DNA of 64,000 nt from Neisseria brasiliensis (GTDB taxonomy: Bacteria; Pseudomonadota; Gammaproteobacteria; Burkholderiales; Neisseriaceae): contig NZ_CP046027.1 in the NCBI RefSeq assembly GCF_009671065.1, positions 2,542,001-2,606,000 of the forward strand. The letters run 5' to 3'. The position numbers and the translations under genes were made by a program. The notes under the pieces were generated by a model. The model saw nothing but the letters and a program-made list of their open reading frames with translations, was not told where the DNA came from and made no database searches. Below, one piece after another: positions 38,967 to 48,521 of the stretch; position 1 is the stretch's first letter; each line of letters begins with the position of its first letter.

Positions 38967-39051
38967 GCCCAGGTGGCGAAATTGGTAGACGCAGGGGACT
39001 CAAAATCCCCCGCCGCAAGGTGTGTCGGTTCGAGTCCGACCCTGGGCACCA
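38967..39051 (+). tRNA. tRNA-Leu (CAA)
   Basis: 85 nt with encoded CCA. Acceptor stem GCCCAGG/CCTGGGC, anticodon stem GGGGA/TCCCC with loop CTCAAAA giving anticodon CAA (reads UUG), a long variable arm (CGCCGCAAGGTGTG) as in all class II tRNAs, and T-arm GTCGGTTCGAGTCCGAC. Leu tRNAs are targets for some ICEs, but this one is 7 kb from the ICE edge and is not disrupted. Confidence 0.97.
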
Positions 39052-39057
39052 AATTTT

Positions 39058-39085
39058 AAAAAGACCGCTTTATGCGGTCTTTTTG
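39058..39085 (+). terminator. terminator of tRNA-Leu
   Basis: AAGACCGC/GCGGTCTT followed by TTTTGCTTTT. Confidence 0.85.
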
Positions 39086-39250
39086 CTTTTGTATCTCGGC
39101 TTCAGACGGCCTAATTAGCCATTTTCGCCTGTTTTTACCGATAAATTTGCTAAAATCGCAAATATTGTCGCTTATCCCCTTTTATTCTGATTACAAAAAG
39201 GGTACATTTACTACATTGTAAACAATCTTCAATTTGACGGAACACACATC

Positions 39251-40465
39251 ATGGATCGCTTTCCCAAATCTGCAAAACTCGATCATGTCTGCTACGACAT
39301 CCGCGGCCCGGTACACAAAGAAGCCCTGCGCCTGGAAGAAGAAGGCCATAAAATTTTGAAGCTGAATATCGGCAACCCTGCGCCTTTCGGCTTTGAAGCG
39401 CCGGATGAAATTTTGGTTGACGTTATCCGCAATCTGCCGACCTCACAAGGCTATTGCGATTCTAAGGGTTTGTATTCCGCGCGTAAGGCCATCGTGCATT
39501 ACTACCAAACTAAAGGTTTGCGCGACATTACCGTGAATGATGTGTTTATTGGCAACGGCGTATCCGAGCTGATCACCATGTCTATGCAGGCATTGTTGAA
39601 CGACGGCGATGAAATCCTGATTCCGGCGCCGGATTATCCTTTGTGGACGGCCGCTGCCACGCTGGCAGGTGGTAATGTGCGCCATTATTTGTGCGACGAA
39701 GAAAAAGACTGGTTTCCGGATTTGGCTGATATGGAAGCCAAAATCTCGCCGAAAACCAAAGCGATTGTGGTGATTAATCCGAATAACCCGACCGGCGCGG
39801 TGTACAGCAAAGAAATACTGCTGGAAATCGCCGAATTGGCACGCAAACACGGCCTGATTATTTTTGCCGATGAAATCTACGACAAGATTTTGTATGATGG
39901 TGCCGTGCATCACCATATCGCTGCCCTCGCCCCTGATTTGCTGACCGTTACCTTTAACGGCTTGTCAAAAGCCTACCGTGTGGCCGGTTTCCGTCAAGGC
40001 TGGATGGTACTCAATGGTCCGAAACAACACGCGCAAGGTTATATCGAAGGCTTGGAAATGCTCGCCTCTATGCGCTTGTGTGCCACTACACCTATGCAAC
40101 ACGCGATTCAGACGGCCTTAGGCGGCTATCAAAGCATCAACGAATTTATCTTACCGGGTGGCCGCTTGCTAGAGCAACGCAACAAAGCTTACGAACTGGT
40201 GAACCAAATCCCCGGCATCACCTGCGTGAAGCCGATGGGTGCGATGTATATGTTCCCGAAAATTGACACGGAAATGTACAATATCCATGACGACATGAAA
40301 TTCGTTTACGATTTGCTGGTGCAGGAAAAAGTATTGTTCGTGCAAGGTTCCGGCTTCAACTGGATTAAGCCCGACCACTTCCGCATCGTCACCTTGCCTT
40401 ATGTGCATCAAATTGAAGAAGCAATGGCGAAATTGGAACGTTTCTTGAAAAATTATCGTCAATAG
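39251..40465 (+). CDS. alaA: AlaA-like PLP aminotransferase
   Basis: 404 aa. Class I aminotransferase motifs: LNIGNPAPFGFEAP, VINPNNPTGAVYS, FADEIYDKILYDG and the PLP lysine in FNGLSKAYRVAGFRQGW. Length and N-terminus fit the alanine-forming enzyme AlaA (glutamate-pyruvate transaminase). ATG follows ACGGAACACACATC, a weak ribosome site. It ends with its own DUS terminator. Confidence 0.85.
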   Translation: MDRFPKSAKLDHVCYDIRGPVHKEALRLEEEGHKILKLNIGNPAPFGFEAPDEILVDVIRNLPTSQGYCDSKGLYSARKAIVHYYQTKGLRDITVNDVFIGNGVSELITMSMQALLNDGDEILIPAPDYPLWTAAATLAGGNVRHYLCDEEKDWFPDLADMEAKISPKTKAIVVINPNNPTGAVYSKEILLEIAELARKHGLIIFADEIYDKILYDGAVHHHIAALAPDLLTVTFNGLSKAYRVAGFRQGWMVLNGPKQHAQGYIEGLEMLASMRLCATTPMQHAIQTALGGYQSINEFILPGGRLLEQRNKAYELVNQIPGITCVKPMGAMYMFPKIDTEMYNIHDDMKFVYDLLVQEKVLFVQGSGFNWIKPDHFRIVTLPYVHQIEEAMAKLERFLKNYRQ

Positions 40466-40474
40466 TGAAATACA

Positions 40475-40506
40475 AAAAAAGGCCGTCTGCTTTCAGACGG
40501 CCTTTT
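40475..40506. terminator. DUS terminator between convergent alaA and aspA
   Basis: AAAAAAGGCCGTCTG-CTTT-CAGACGGCCTTTTC with a very short loop. Confidence 0.85.
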
Positions 40507-40519
40507 CTCTTTTAGCGTA

Positions 40520-41923
40520 TTATTTATTCAATTGCGCATTCAACATGTTTTCACGCGACAGAATACGATCCAAATCTGCGGCTTCCATCAAGCCCAAATC
40601 CAAAATCACATCGCGCACGCTTTGGCCGGTAGCCATACAGATTTTGCCGATGTAATCGCCGTTTTCATGGCCGATGTACGGATTCAAGAAGGTAATCAAA
40701 CCGATGGAATTGAACACATAGCTTTCGCATACTTCACGGTTGGCCGTAATGCCTTTCACGCATTTTTCCGCCAAGCCCGCGCAAGCGTTGTTCAGCAGTG
40801 AAATCGATTCCAGCATACATTGCGCAATCACCGGCTCCATCACGTTTAATTGCAACTGCCCTGCTTCGGAAGCGAAGGTAATCGTGGTGTCGTTGCCCAA
40901 TACTTTGAAGCAAACTTGGCTCACCATTTCCGGAATCACCGGATTTACTTTTGCCGGTGTAATCGAAGAGCCTGCTTGCATTTCAGGCAAATTGATTTCG
41001 CCAAAGCCGGCACGCGGGCCAGATGACAGCAAGCGCAAATCGTTACAGATTTTCGATACTTTCACCGCCGTGCGTTTCACCGCGCTGTGCACCATCACAT
41101 ACGCGCCGCAGTCGGAAGTCGCTTCAATCAGGTTTTCGGTCAGCTTGACATCCAAGCCGCTGATGGCTGCCAATTTTTTTACTGCCAAATCGGCATAACC
41201 TTCCGGCGTGTTCACCCCGGTACCGATGGCGGTTGCGCCCAAGTTCACTTCCAACAACAATTGGCGCGTGCGCTCTAAATTGATGATTTCTTCGTCCAAC
41301 AATACTTGGAACGATTTAAATTCCTGACCCAAAGTCATCGGCACTGCATCTTGCAATTGTGTGCGCGCCAATTTCAATACGTCTTTGAATTCATCCGCTT
41401 TTTGTGCAAACGAATCTTTCAACACAATCAGATTTTTCAAGAAATCGCCCACGCTGTAATACACTGCCAAGCGGAAGGCAGTCGGGTAAACATCGTTGGT
41501 TGATTGGCTGGCATTCACATCATCAATCGGGTTCACGACTTCATAATTACCCTTCTCTTGACCCAATTGCTCCAAAGCCAAGTTGGCAATCACTTCACAG
41601 GTATTCATGTTGACTGAAGTACCCGCCCCGCCCTGAAACACATCGGTCGGAAACTGATCCATGCAGCGGCCGTTGACCAAAATTTCATCGCAAGCCTTAT
41701 CAATCGCACCTGCCACTTCCGTCGACAACGCACCTAATTTACCATTGGCCTGCGCCGCCGCTTTTTTCACCTGTACCAAGCTGCGTACAAAATGCGGCAT
41801 ATCCGCAACTTTTTGCGAAGAAATCTGGAAGTTTTCCAAAGCGCGTAAGGTGTGGATGCCCCAATACACATCACTCGGAATCTCACGTTCGCCCAATAAA
41901 TCATATTCAACACGATAACCCAT
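40520..41923 (-). CDS. aspA: aspartate ammonia-lyase
   Basis: 467 aa, ATG at 41923. EREIPSDVYWGIHTLRALENF, the TSVNMNTCEVIANLA block, DDVNASQSTNDVYPTAFR and GTGVNTPEGYA are standard. The family signature loop reads GSSITPAKVNP; the usual Met is Thr here (codon ACA). The catalytic Ser and the Lys-x-Asn are intact, so activity is probably kept. It interconverts aspartate and fumarate plus ammonia. Confidence 0.92.
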   Translation of the reverse strand: MGYRVEYDLLGEREIPSDVYWGIHTLRALENFQISSQKVADMPHFVRSLVQVKKAAAQANGKLGALSTEVAGAIDKACDEILVNGRCMDQFPTDVFQGGAGTSVNMNTCEVIANLALEQLGQEKGNYEVVNPIDDVNASQSTNDVYPTAFRLAVYYSVGDFLKNLIVLKDSFAQKADEFKDVLKLARTQLQDAVPMTLGQEFKSFQVLLDEEIINLERTRQLLLEVNLGATAIGTGVNTPEGYADLAVKKLAAISGLDVKLTENLIEATSDCGAYVMVHSAVKRTAVKVSKICNDLRLLSSGPRAGFGEINLPEMQAGSSITPAKVNPVIPEMVSQVCFKVLGNDTTITFASEAGQLQLNVMEPVIAQCMLESISLLNNACAGLAEKCVKGITANREVCESYVFNSIGLITFLNPYIGHENGDYIGKICMATGQSVRDVILDLGLMEAADLDRILSRENMLNAQLNK

Positions 41924-42048
41924 ACTCTAAAACCCTCTTTGAGAAAATATTGATATCACCGGCACGCGGCTACACAGGGGATAAGATAATCTTGTTAGCC
42001 TGATTTGTCCATATATTTAAGGCATAATTATGCGGTGATTTTTGGATA

Positions 42049-42083
42049 AAGGGCCGTCTGAAACCCTTTTCAGACGGCCTTTG
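42049..42083. terminator. DUS terminator after alaS
   Basis: GGCCGTCTGAAA/TTTCAGACGGCC, just past the alaS stop on the minus strand. Confidence 0.8.
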
Positions 42084-42089
42084 TACTCA

Positions 42090-44714
42090 TTAAGCCAATT
42101 TTTCGTTCGCCCAAGCTTCAACACTTGCCAAGGCTTGCGGCAGCTTATCTGCTTCGGTGCCTCCGGCTTGTGCCAAATCAGGACGGCCGCCGCCTTTGCC
42201 GCCGACTTGTTCTGCTACGAATTTGACCAAATCACCGGCTTTGACTTTTGCAGTCAGCGGCTTAGATACACCGGCACACAAGGAAACTTTGCCTTCGTTA
42301 ACTGCGGCCAACAGAATCACGGCTTTATCGGATTTGCCGCTTAAATCGGTCACGATTTCACGCAAAGCAGCGGCATCGGCTTCGATTTGGGCGACAACCA
42401 GTTTGGCTGCGCCTAAGTCTTTGGCGTTATCCAGCAGCTTGGCACCTGCGTGTACGGCCAATTCGGCTTTGGCTTTGGCTAAGTCTTTTTCCAAGGCTTT
42501 GGTTTGGGCGGCGTTGGCTTGGATTTTGGCCAATACGTCGCGCTCGGTTTGGGCTTTCACTTCGCCGATGATGTCGCGCACCAAACGTTCTTGGTTTTGC
42601 GCCCATTTCAAAGCGTTCAGACCGGTGATGGCTTCGACACGGCGCACGCCTGCAGCGATGCCGCCTTCGCTGATGATTTTAAACAGGCCGATGTCGCCGG
42701 TGCGGGCAACGTGGGTGCCGCCGCATAATTCAGTAGAGAAATCACCCATTTGCAACACACGCACTTCGTCACCGTATTTTTCGCCAAACAGCATCATCGC
42801 GCCGGTTTTTTGCGCATCTTCCATGCTCATAATATTGGCATCAACTGCAACGTTGGCCAAAATGGCTTGGTTCACGCGGTGTTCGATTTCGGCAATTTCT
42901 TCCACGCTGATGGCTTGCGGATGAGAAATATCGAAACGGGTTGAATCGGCGGTAACCAATGAGCCTTTTTGCTCTACATGGTCGCCCAATACATCGCGCA
43001 AGGCTTTGTGCATCAAGTGGGTGGCGCTGTGGTTGCGCATATTGGCATCACGTACATCGTTATCGACTTCCGCGGTCACCGCATCGCCTACTTTCAGACG
43101 GCCTGACGTTACCACCCCGAATTGACCGAATACCGCAGCTTTGATTTTTTGTGTATCGCGTACTTCAAAGCGATTTTCTCCGGCAAAGATAAAACCGACA
43201 TCGCCCACTTGACCGCCTGATTCGGCGTAAAACGGAGTGAAATCAATCACAACCACGCCGCTCTCGCCTTCAGCCAATTCGTTCACGGCTTCGCTGTCTT
43301 TGTACAAAGCCAATACAGTGGCTTGAGTGCGGAGTTCGGTGTAGCCTTGGAACTCGGTATCTTGACCTTCGTAAGCCAATTGGGTGTTGGCTTTGAAGCT
43401 TTGTGCGGCACGGGCGCGGGCGCGTTGGGCTTCCATCTCGCGGTTAAAGCCTTCTTCGTCCAATTCGATGCCACGTTCACGACAAATATCTGCGGTTAAG
43501 TCGTATGGGAAACCGTAGGTATCGTAGAGTTTGAAGATAACTTCGCCGCTTAAGGTTTTGGTGCCATCGGCCAATGCATTTTCCAGCAAGGCCATGCCGG
43601 TTTCTAAAGTTTGTGCAAAGCGGGTTTCTTCGTTTTTCAAGGCTTCTACGATTTGCGCTTGTTTTTCCACCAATTCAGGATAAGCCTCGCCCATTGCTTT
43701 TGCTAAATCAGCCACTAATTTGTGGAAAAACGGTTGTTTTTGACCCAATTTATAACCGTGGCGCACCGCGCGGCGGATAATGCGGCGCAACACATAACCG
43801 CGGCCTTCATTGCTCGGCAATACGCCGTCGGCAATCAGGAATGAGCAAGAGCGGATATGGTCGGCAATCACTTTCAGGCTTGGTTCGTCCATGCTGAACG
43901 GTGCGCAGGTTTCGCGGGCAACGGCTTTGAGCAAGTCTTGGAACAAATCAATTTCGTAGTTGCTGTGTACCCCTTGCATCACGGCGGCCATGCGCTCCAA
44001 GCCCATGCCTGTGTCGACGCTTGGTTTTGGCAGCGGATTCATGTTGCCTTGTTCGTCGCGGTTGAACTGCATGAAAACGTTGTTCCAGATTTCAATCCAG
44101 CGGTCGCCGTCTTCTTCAGGGCTGCCCGGAATGCCGCCCCAGATGTCTTCGCCATGGTCGTAGAAAATTTCCGAGCAAGGGCCGCAAGGGCCGGTGTCGC
44201 CCATTTGCCAGAAGTTATCAGACGCGTAACGCGCGCCTTTGTTGTCGCCAATGCGCACAATGCGCTCGGCAGGCAGGCCGATTTCATTCAGCCAGATATT
44301 GTAGGCTTCATCATCTTCCGCATACACGGTGGCCAATAATTTTTCTTTCGGCAGATTTAGCCATTCTTTGCCGGTCAAAAAGCCCCAAGCAAAATGAATC
44401 GCTTCGCGTTTGAAATAGTCGCCAAACGAGAAATTGCCCATCATTTCAAAAAAGGTGTGGTGACGCGCGGTGTAGCCAACATTTTCCAAGTCGTTGTGTT
44501 TGCCGCCGGCGCGCACGCATTTTTGCGCGGTGGTGGCACGGTTGTATGGGCGTTTGTCGAAGCCCAAGAAGACATCTTTAAATTGGTTCATGCCCGCGTT
44601 GGTAAACAGCAGGGTCGGGTCGTCATGCGGCACGAGTGAAGACGAGCGCACGATTTGGTGTTGGTGTTGTTCGAAATATTGTAGGAATTTTTGGCGTAAT
44701 TCAGAAGTTTTCAT
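42090..44714 (-). CDS. alaS: alanyl-tRNA synthetase
   Basis: 874 aa, ATG at 44714 (MKTSELRQKFLQYFEQH). Class II core with SSSLVPHDDPTLLFTNAGMNQFKD, editing site HSATHLMHKAL and zinc motif CGGTHVARTGD; the C-terminal C-Ala domain ends with GGGRPDLAQAGG. It charges tRNA-Ala and removes mischarged Ser and Gly. Full length. Two inverted DUS (44743-44783) lie upstream. Confidence 0.97.
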   Translation of the reverse strand: MKTSELRQKFLQYFEQHQHQIVRSSSLVPHDDPTLLFTNAGMNQFKDVFLGFDKRPYNRATTAQKCVRAGGKHNDLENVGYTARHHTFFEMMGNFSFGDYFKREAIHFAWGFLTGKEWLNLPKEKLLATVYAEDDEAYNIWLNEIGLPAERIVRIGDNKGARYASDNFWQMGDTGPCGPCSEIFYDHGEDIWGGIPGSPEEDGDRWIEIWNNVFMQFNRDEQGNMNPLPKPSVDTGMGLERMAAVMQGVHSNYEIDLFQDLLKAVARETCAPFSMDEPSLKVIADHIRSCSFLIADGVLPSNEGRGYVLRRIIRRAVRHGYKLGQKQPFFHKLVADLAKAMGEAYPELVEKQAQIVEALKNEETRFAQTLETGMALLENALADGTKTLSGEVIFKLYDTYGFPYDLTADICRERGIELDEEGFNREMEAQRARARAAQSFKANTQLAYEGQDTEFQGYTELRTQATVLALYKDSEAVNELAEGESGVVVIDFTPFYAESGGQVGDVGFIFAGENRFEVRDTQKIKAAVFGQFGVVTSGRLKVGDAVTAEVDNDVRDANMRNHSATHLMHKALRDVLGDHVEQKGSLVTADSTRFDISHPQAISVEEIAEIEHRVNQAILANVAVDANIMSMEDAQKTGAMMLFGEKYGDEVRVLQMGDFSTELCGGTHVARTGDIGLFKIISEGGIAAGVRRVEAITGLNALKWAQNQERLVRDIIGEVKAQTERDVLAKIQANAAQTKALEKDLAKAKAELAVHAGAKLLDNAKDLGAAKLVVAQIEADAAALREIVTDLSGKSDKAVILLAAVNEGKVSLCAGVSKPLTAKVKAGDLVKFVAEQVGGKGGGRPDLAQAGGTEADKLPQALASVEAWANEKLA

Positions 44715-44983
44715 GGTATTTTCTGTAACAGGTTTAAACAGTTTCAGACGGCCTGTTGAAGCTTTTCAAAGGCCGTCTGAATTTAATTTTCAGATTCTGC
44801 TTATCTTACCGCAAATCCTTGTTTCAAGCTATCTATCGGCCTGATTATCGGCTACAAATGCGCGCATCTGCGGCGAAGTGTTTCAAAAATGAATGTTAAC
44901 ATCGATAATTTTTCGCCAAATCAAGATTTTATCGCTTATAATCGCTGACTTTTACACCCGAGAACGACATTAAGGAACACACG

Positions 44984-46117
44984 ATGCGCAAACATTTGTC
45001 TTTAATCGGCTTGGCCGTGTTGACTCTCGCCGCCTGTAGCGGCAATCCCGAAACGAAACAAAGCGCCGGCCAACCTACTGCCAATAACGGCGGCACATTG
45101 AAAATCTATAATTGGTCGGACTATGTCGATCCGAAAACCGTGGCTGAATTTGAACGCAAAAATAACATCAAAGTCAGCTATGATGTTTACGACAGCGACG
45201 AAACCTTGGAAAGCAAAGTGTTAACCGGCAAATCCGGCTATGATTTGGTCGGCCCGTCTAATGCGTTTATCGGCCGTCAAATTCAGGCCGGTGCGTATCA
45301 AAAAATCGACAAGGCGCTGATTCCTAATTATAAAAATCTTAATCCGCAATTAATGGCTTTGATGGAAAACGTTGACCCCGGTAATGAATACGCCGTGCCG
45401 TTTTTTTGGGGCACCAACACCTTTGCCATCAATACCGAACGCGTAAAAAAAGCCTTGGGCGATATGCCCATGCCGCAAAACGAATGGGATTTGGTGTTCA
45501 ACCCGAAATACACCGCTAAGTTGAGACAATGTGGCATCAGCTATCTCGACAGCGCGGCAGAAATGTATCCGATGGTGTTGAATTATCTGGGTAAAAATCC
45601 AAACAGCAGCCAAACTGAAGACATTTAGGCGGCCACGGATTTACTTAAGCAAAACCGACGTAACGTTAAGCGCTTCACGTCATCCGGTTTCATCGATGAT
45701 TTAGCGCGCGGCGATACTTGCGTGGCCATTGGTTTTGGCGGCGATTTGAACATTGCCAAACGCCGTGCTGAAGAAGCCGGTGGCAAAGAAAAAATCCGTG
45801 TGATGATGCCGAAAGAAGGCGTGGGGATCTGGGTGGATTCGTTTGCCATTCCGAAAGATGCCAAAAATGTGGCCAATGCCCATCAATACATCAATCATTT
45901 CTTAGAGCCGGAAATCGCGGCGCAAAACGGCAATTTTGTCACCTATGCACCGTCGAGTATGCCGGCCAGAGCCTTAATGGACGCCGATTATCGTGACGAC
46001 AACACGATTTTCCCGAGTGATGAAGATTTGAAGAACAGCTTTATTATGGTGCCGATTGAGCCGAATGCGTTGAAGTTTATGGTGCAACAATGGCAGGCTT
46101 TGAAAGCTGGGAAATAA
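44984..46117 (+). pseudogene. PotF/PotD-type polyamine-binding lipoprotein gene with in-frame TAG
   Basis: 378-codon frame with one TAG (45626-45628). Lipobox LAAC near residue 18. Before the stop: IYNWSDYVDPKTVAEFE, FFWGTNTFAINTERV, FNPKYTAKLRQCGISYLDSAAEM, NYLGKNPNSS. After it: RFTSSGFIDDLARGDTCVAIGFGGDLNIAKRRAEEAGG and FVTYAPSSMPARALMD. Both halves are well conserved periplasmic polyamine-binding sequence, and the stop likely replaces AAG (Lys). The disruption is a single-base change and so recent; without suppression the product lacks its second lobe. No permease genes are adjacent. Confidence 0.85.
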
Positions 46118-46134
46118 GACTTATGATAGTCAAA

Positions 46135-46194
46135 AAACAGGCCGTCTGAAAAGCAATAATCAATAAAATTACTGCTTTCAGACGGTCTGTTTTA
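46135..46194. terminator. DUS terminator between convergent genes
   Basis: GGCCGTCTGAAAAGCA and TGCTTTCAGACGGTC, the right copy with one base changed. Confidence 0.75.
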
Positions 46195-46202
46195 TTCAAA
46201 AG

Positions 46203-47018
46203 TTATTTCTTCTGAAACGCGCGTTTGACGATAATCATCCAGTCTTTTTTATCCAACACCGGCCGCTCGTTAAACACATCGTATTTAATGCCGTCGAGCT
46301 TTTGCAAAATTAACTGGCCGCCGATAATAATCATGCGCAATTCAAAACCGATTCGGCCTTTGAGCGTTTTGCCCAAGGGCGAGCCGCCTTTGAGCATGCT
46401 GAAGGCGCGTTCGCATTCGTGTGCCATCAAGCGTTGGAAAGCGAAATCGGCTTTGCCCTCGGCGATTTGCTGCTCAGTGACTTTGAAGCGCGCCAAATCA
46501 TCTTGCGGAATATACACGCGCCCTTTTTGCCAATCGATGGCGACATCCTGCCAAAAATTAATCAGTTGCAAAGCGGTGCAGATGCCGTCGCTGCGGGCGA
46601 TGCTCACAGGGTCGTGTTCTCCGTAAAGATGCAGCAGGATGCGGCCAACAGGATTGGCAGAGCGGCGGCAGTAATCGACCAATTCGCCAAAGGTTTGATA
46701 GCGTTTTTTGACTACGTCTTGTTTAAACGCGGAAAGCAAATCGTAAAACGGCTCAAGCGGCATGTTGAAAGGTGCAATCGCTTCATGATTAAGCCGCTGC
46801 ATGAGCGCGGTTTGTGGCGTTTCGCCCTTTTGGATGCGGTCTAATTCGTGTTCCAATTCGGTCAAATCGTGCAAACGGCTTTCGTCGCTGACATCGCCCT
46901 CATCAGCAATATCATCAGCAGTGCGGGCAAAGGCATAAACGGTGTGAATGGGTTTGCGCAAACGGCGCGGCAAAATGATGGAGCCGACAGGGAAATTTTC
47001 GTAGTGGTTAACAGACAT
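46203..47018 (-). CDS. hpnC: squalene/phytoene synthase family protein, HpnC-like
   Basis: 271 aa from ATG at 47018 (MSVNHYENFPVGSIILPRRL). First Asp-rich motif TADDIADEGD, second INFWQDVAIDWQKGRVYIPQDDL, both needed for binding diphosphates through Mg. The NFPVGS(I/W)(I/L)LPRR start is typical of HpnC, which works with HpnD and HpnE to make squalene for hopanoids; no partner gene is nearby here, so the substrate is not certain. Confidence 0.8.
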   Translation of the reverse strand: MSVNHYENFPVGSIILPRRLRKPIHTVYAFARTADDIADEGDVSDESRLHDLTELEHELDRIQKGETPQTALMQRLNHEAIAPFNMPLEPFYDLLSAFKQDVVKKRYQTFGELVDYCRRSANPVGRILLHLYGEHDPVSIARSDGICTALQLINFWQDVAIDWQKGRVYIPQDDLARFKVTEQQIAEGKADFAFQRLMAHECERAFSMLKGGSPLGKTLKGRIGFELRMIIIGGQLILQKLDGIKYDVFNERPVLDKKDWMIIVKRAFQKK

Positions 47019-47072
47019 AATATGTTCTTTGTGTGGTGTTTTTTCAGACGGCCTTTTCATTTTACAGCCTAA

Positions 47073-47852
47073 TCAAAAGCCGTTTTCCATCATTATTTGG
47101 CCGGGTTCGCGGTTGCGGTGCATGGCGTAGCCCAAGTCCATCAAGGCTTGGAAGGTGTCTTTCACCATAGCCGGATTGCCACATACCATAAAGCGCGTAT
47201 CGGCTTTGTTGAACGTAAAACCAATGTGTTTTTCCAAACCGCCTTCCAGCAGCAAAGCCGGAATGCGCTGGTTGGATAAGGTGTTTTCAGTGGTTTCGCG
47301 TGTGGTGACCGGCACGAACACCAATTTGTGGAAATGCTCTTCAATCAGCGGATGGTCTTTTAAATCGGCCAAGCGTTGGTTGAAAATCAATTCGTCGGCA
47401 TACGATACGGAATGCACCAGCACCAAGCGCTCGAATCGCTGCCAGATTTCCGGCTGCTCGATGATGGATAGAAACGGCGCAATGCCGGAGCCGGTAGAAA
47501 GCATGACCAAATCTTTGCCGTCTGGGAAACGCTCGGGCAGCAGGAAGCCGGTGGCGGTTTTGTCCAGCAGGATTCCATCGCCTGCCTGCATTTTTGCCAG
47601 TTTGGCCGACATCGGACCGTCTTCAATCAACACGGCGAAATATTCCAAAGTATCGGCATACTCGGCGGATACCACTGAATAGGCACGCCAGATATAACCT
47701 TCTCCGTCGCGGAAACCCAAGCGTGAGAATTGGCCGGCGGAAAAGCGGTAGGCTTCGGGGCGCGTGATGGCGAATGTCATCAGTTTGGGCGTGTGGTGTT
47801 TCACCCATAACACTTTTTCTTCGGTGAACTTGGCTTCAGGTGCGGCGGCCAT
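47073..47852 (-). CDS. fpr: ferredoxin--NADP reductase
   Basis: 259 aa from ATG at 47852 (MAAAPEAKFTEEKVLWVKHH). FAD binding by RAYSVVS, NADP binding by STGSGIAPFLSI, and the C-terminal MVCGNPAMVKD...GYAMHRNREPGQIMMENGF typical of bacterial subclass I Fpr. The start is supported by AAAGGAAACCTT. Two inverted DUS lie just upstream (47878-47913). Confidence 0.92.
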   Translation of the reverse strand: MAAAPEAKFTEEKVLWVKHHTPKLMTFAITRPEAYRFSAGQFSRLGFRDGEGYIWRAYSVVSAEYADTLEYFAVLIEDGPMSAKLAKMQAGDGILLDKTATGFLLPERFPDGKDLVMLSTGSGIAPFLSIIEQPEIWQRFERLVLVHSVSYADELIFNQRLADLKDHPLIEEHFHKLVFVPVTTRETTENTLSNQRIPALLLEGGLEKHIGFTFNKADTRFMVCGNPAMVKDTFQALMDLGYAMHRNREPGQIMMENGF

Positions 47853-47996
47853 AAGGTTTCCTTTGGTCAAAAATATTTCAGACGGCCTTGATTATACGCT
47901 AAGGCCGTCTGAAAAATAACAGTAAAGTTTTTGTGGAAATTTATGATGCCGTCTGAATGTTTTTCAGACGGCCTATTGGCTGGATGACAATTTTTT

Positions 47997-48028
47997 AGGC
48001 AGCCTGAAAAGTGTTTTTCAGGCTGCCT
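47997..48028 (-). terminator. terminator made of foreign-dialect (Kingella-type) DUS pair
   Basis: AGGCAGCCTGAA/TTCAGGCTGCCT around GTGT, a few bases beyond the lipoprotein stop codon. AGGCAGCCTGAA is the dialect I recall for Kingella, not the AG-DUS of the rest of the window; an ordinary DUS pair stands next to it (47945-47972). Confidence 0.75.
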
Positions 48029-48039
48029 GATGAAGTGAA

Positions 48040-48366
48040 TTATTTACAACGTCCTGCTGCTTTTGATAAAGCATTGCAATTGGTTGAACCTGTTGCGGAG
48101 CCTGCACCCGAGCAAATCGCATCAGAAGACAGTACACCTGCTACCGTCGTAATGTAACATTGATATGAACGTCCACGTGTAGTTGCCACAAATTTAACCG
48201 AATCAATGTCGCCACGACGATTGGAAATCGTTACTTTATCAGCAGTAGTATCCAAAGCAAATGCAGCTTTTTCCTTCAAAGCATTATCAGAAATAACTGC
48301 ATTACCAACCGTTCCACAAGCAGACAAAACCGTAGCACAAATCAAACCCATAACCAATTTATTCAT
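48040..48366 (-). CDS. small secreted lipoprotein
   Basis: 108 aa, ATG at 48366 after AAAAGGCTTTAAA. Signal peptide MNKLVMGLICATVLSAC with lipobox LSAC (Cys 17). The mature part has four further Cys (CYITT, AICSG, NCNAL, GRCK) that could form two disulfides. No family recognised. Its terminator uses a foreign DUS dialect and the flanks are AT-rich, suggesting acquisition from another Neisseriaceae genus. Confidence 0.75.
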   Translation of the reverse strand: MNKLVMGLICATVLSACGTVGNAVISDNALKEKAAFALDTTADKVTISNRRGDIDSVKFVATTRGRSYQCYITTVAGVLSSDAICSGAGSATGSTNCNALSKAAGRCK

Positions 48367-48521
48367 TTTAAAGCCTTTTATGTTGAAGGTTGAGAAAATT
48401 TAACTTTATTGTATCACTAAATTCTTTTATGAAAATATATTTTTGGTAAATACCACTCTCAACTCTTTATTTTAAAATGAACTGATTTATTTGAAATAAA
48501 ATTAAAAAGTTGCCTAGATAT

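Noticed and set aside
31814..39051. tRNA-Leu at 38967 as the ICE attachment site
   Set aside because: The tRNA is intact and separated from the ICE by 7 kb of ordinary chromosomal genes; no duplicated tRNA 3' end is seen at the ICE edge.
42049..42083. Inverted DUS pairs as novel regulatory hairpins in the core region
   Set aside because: Inverted DUS acting as terminators are a well-known neisserial feature; listed as such.
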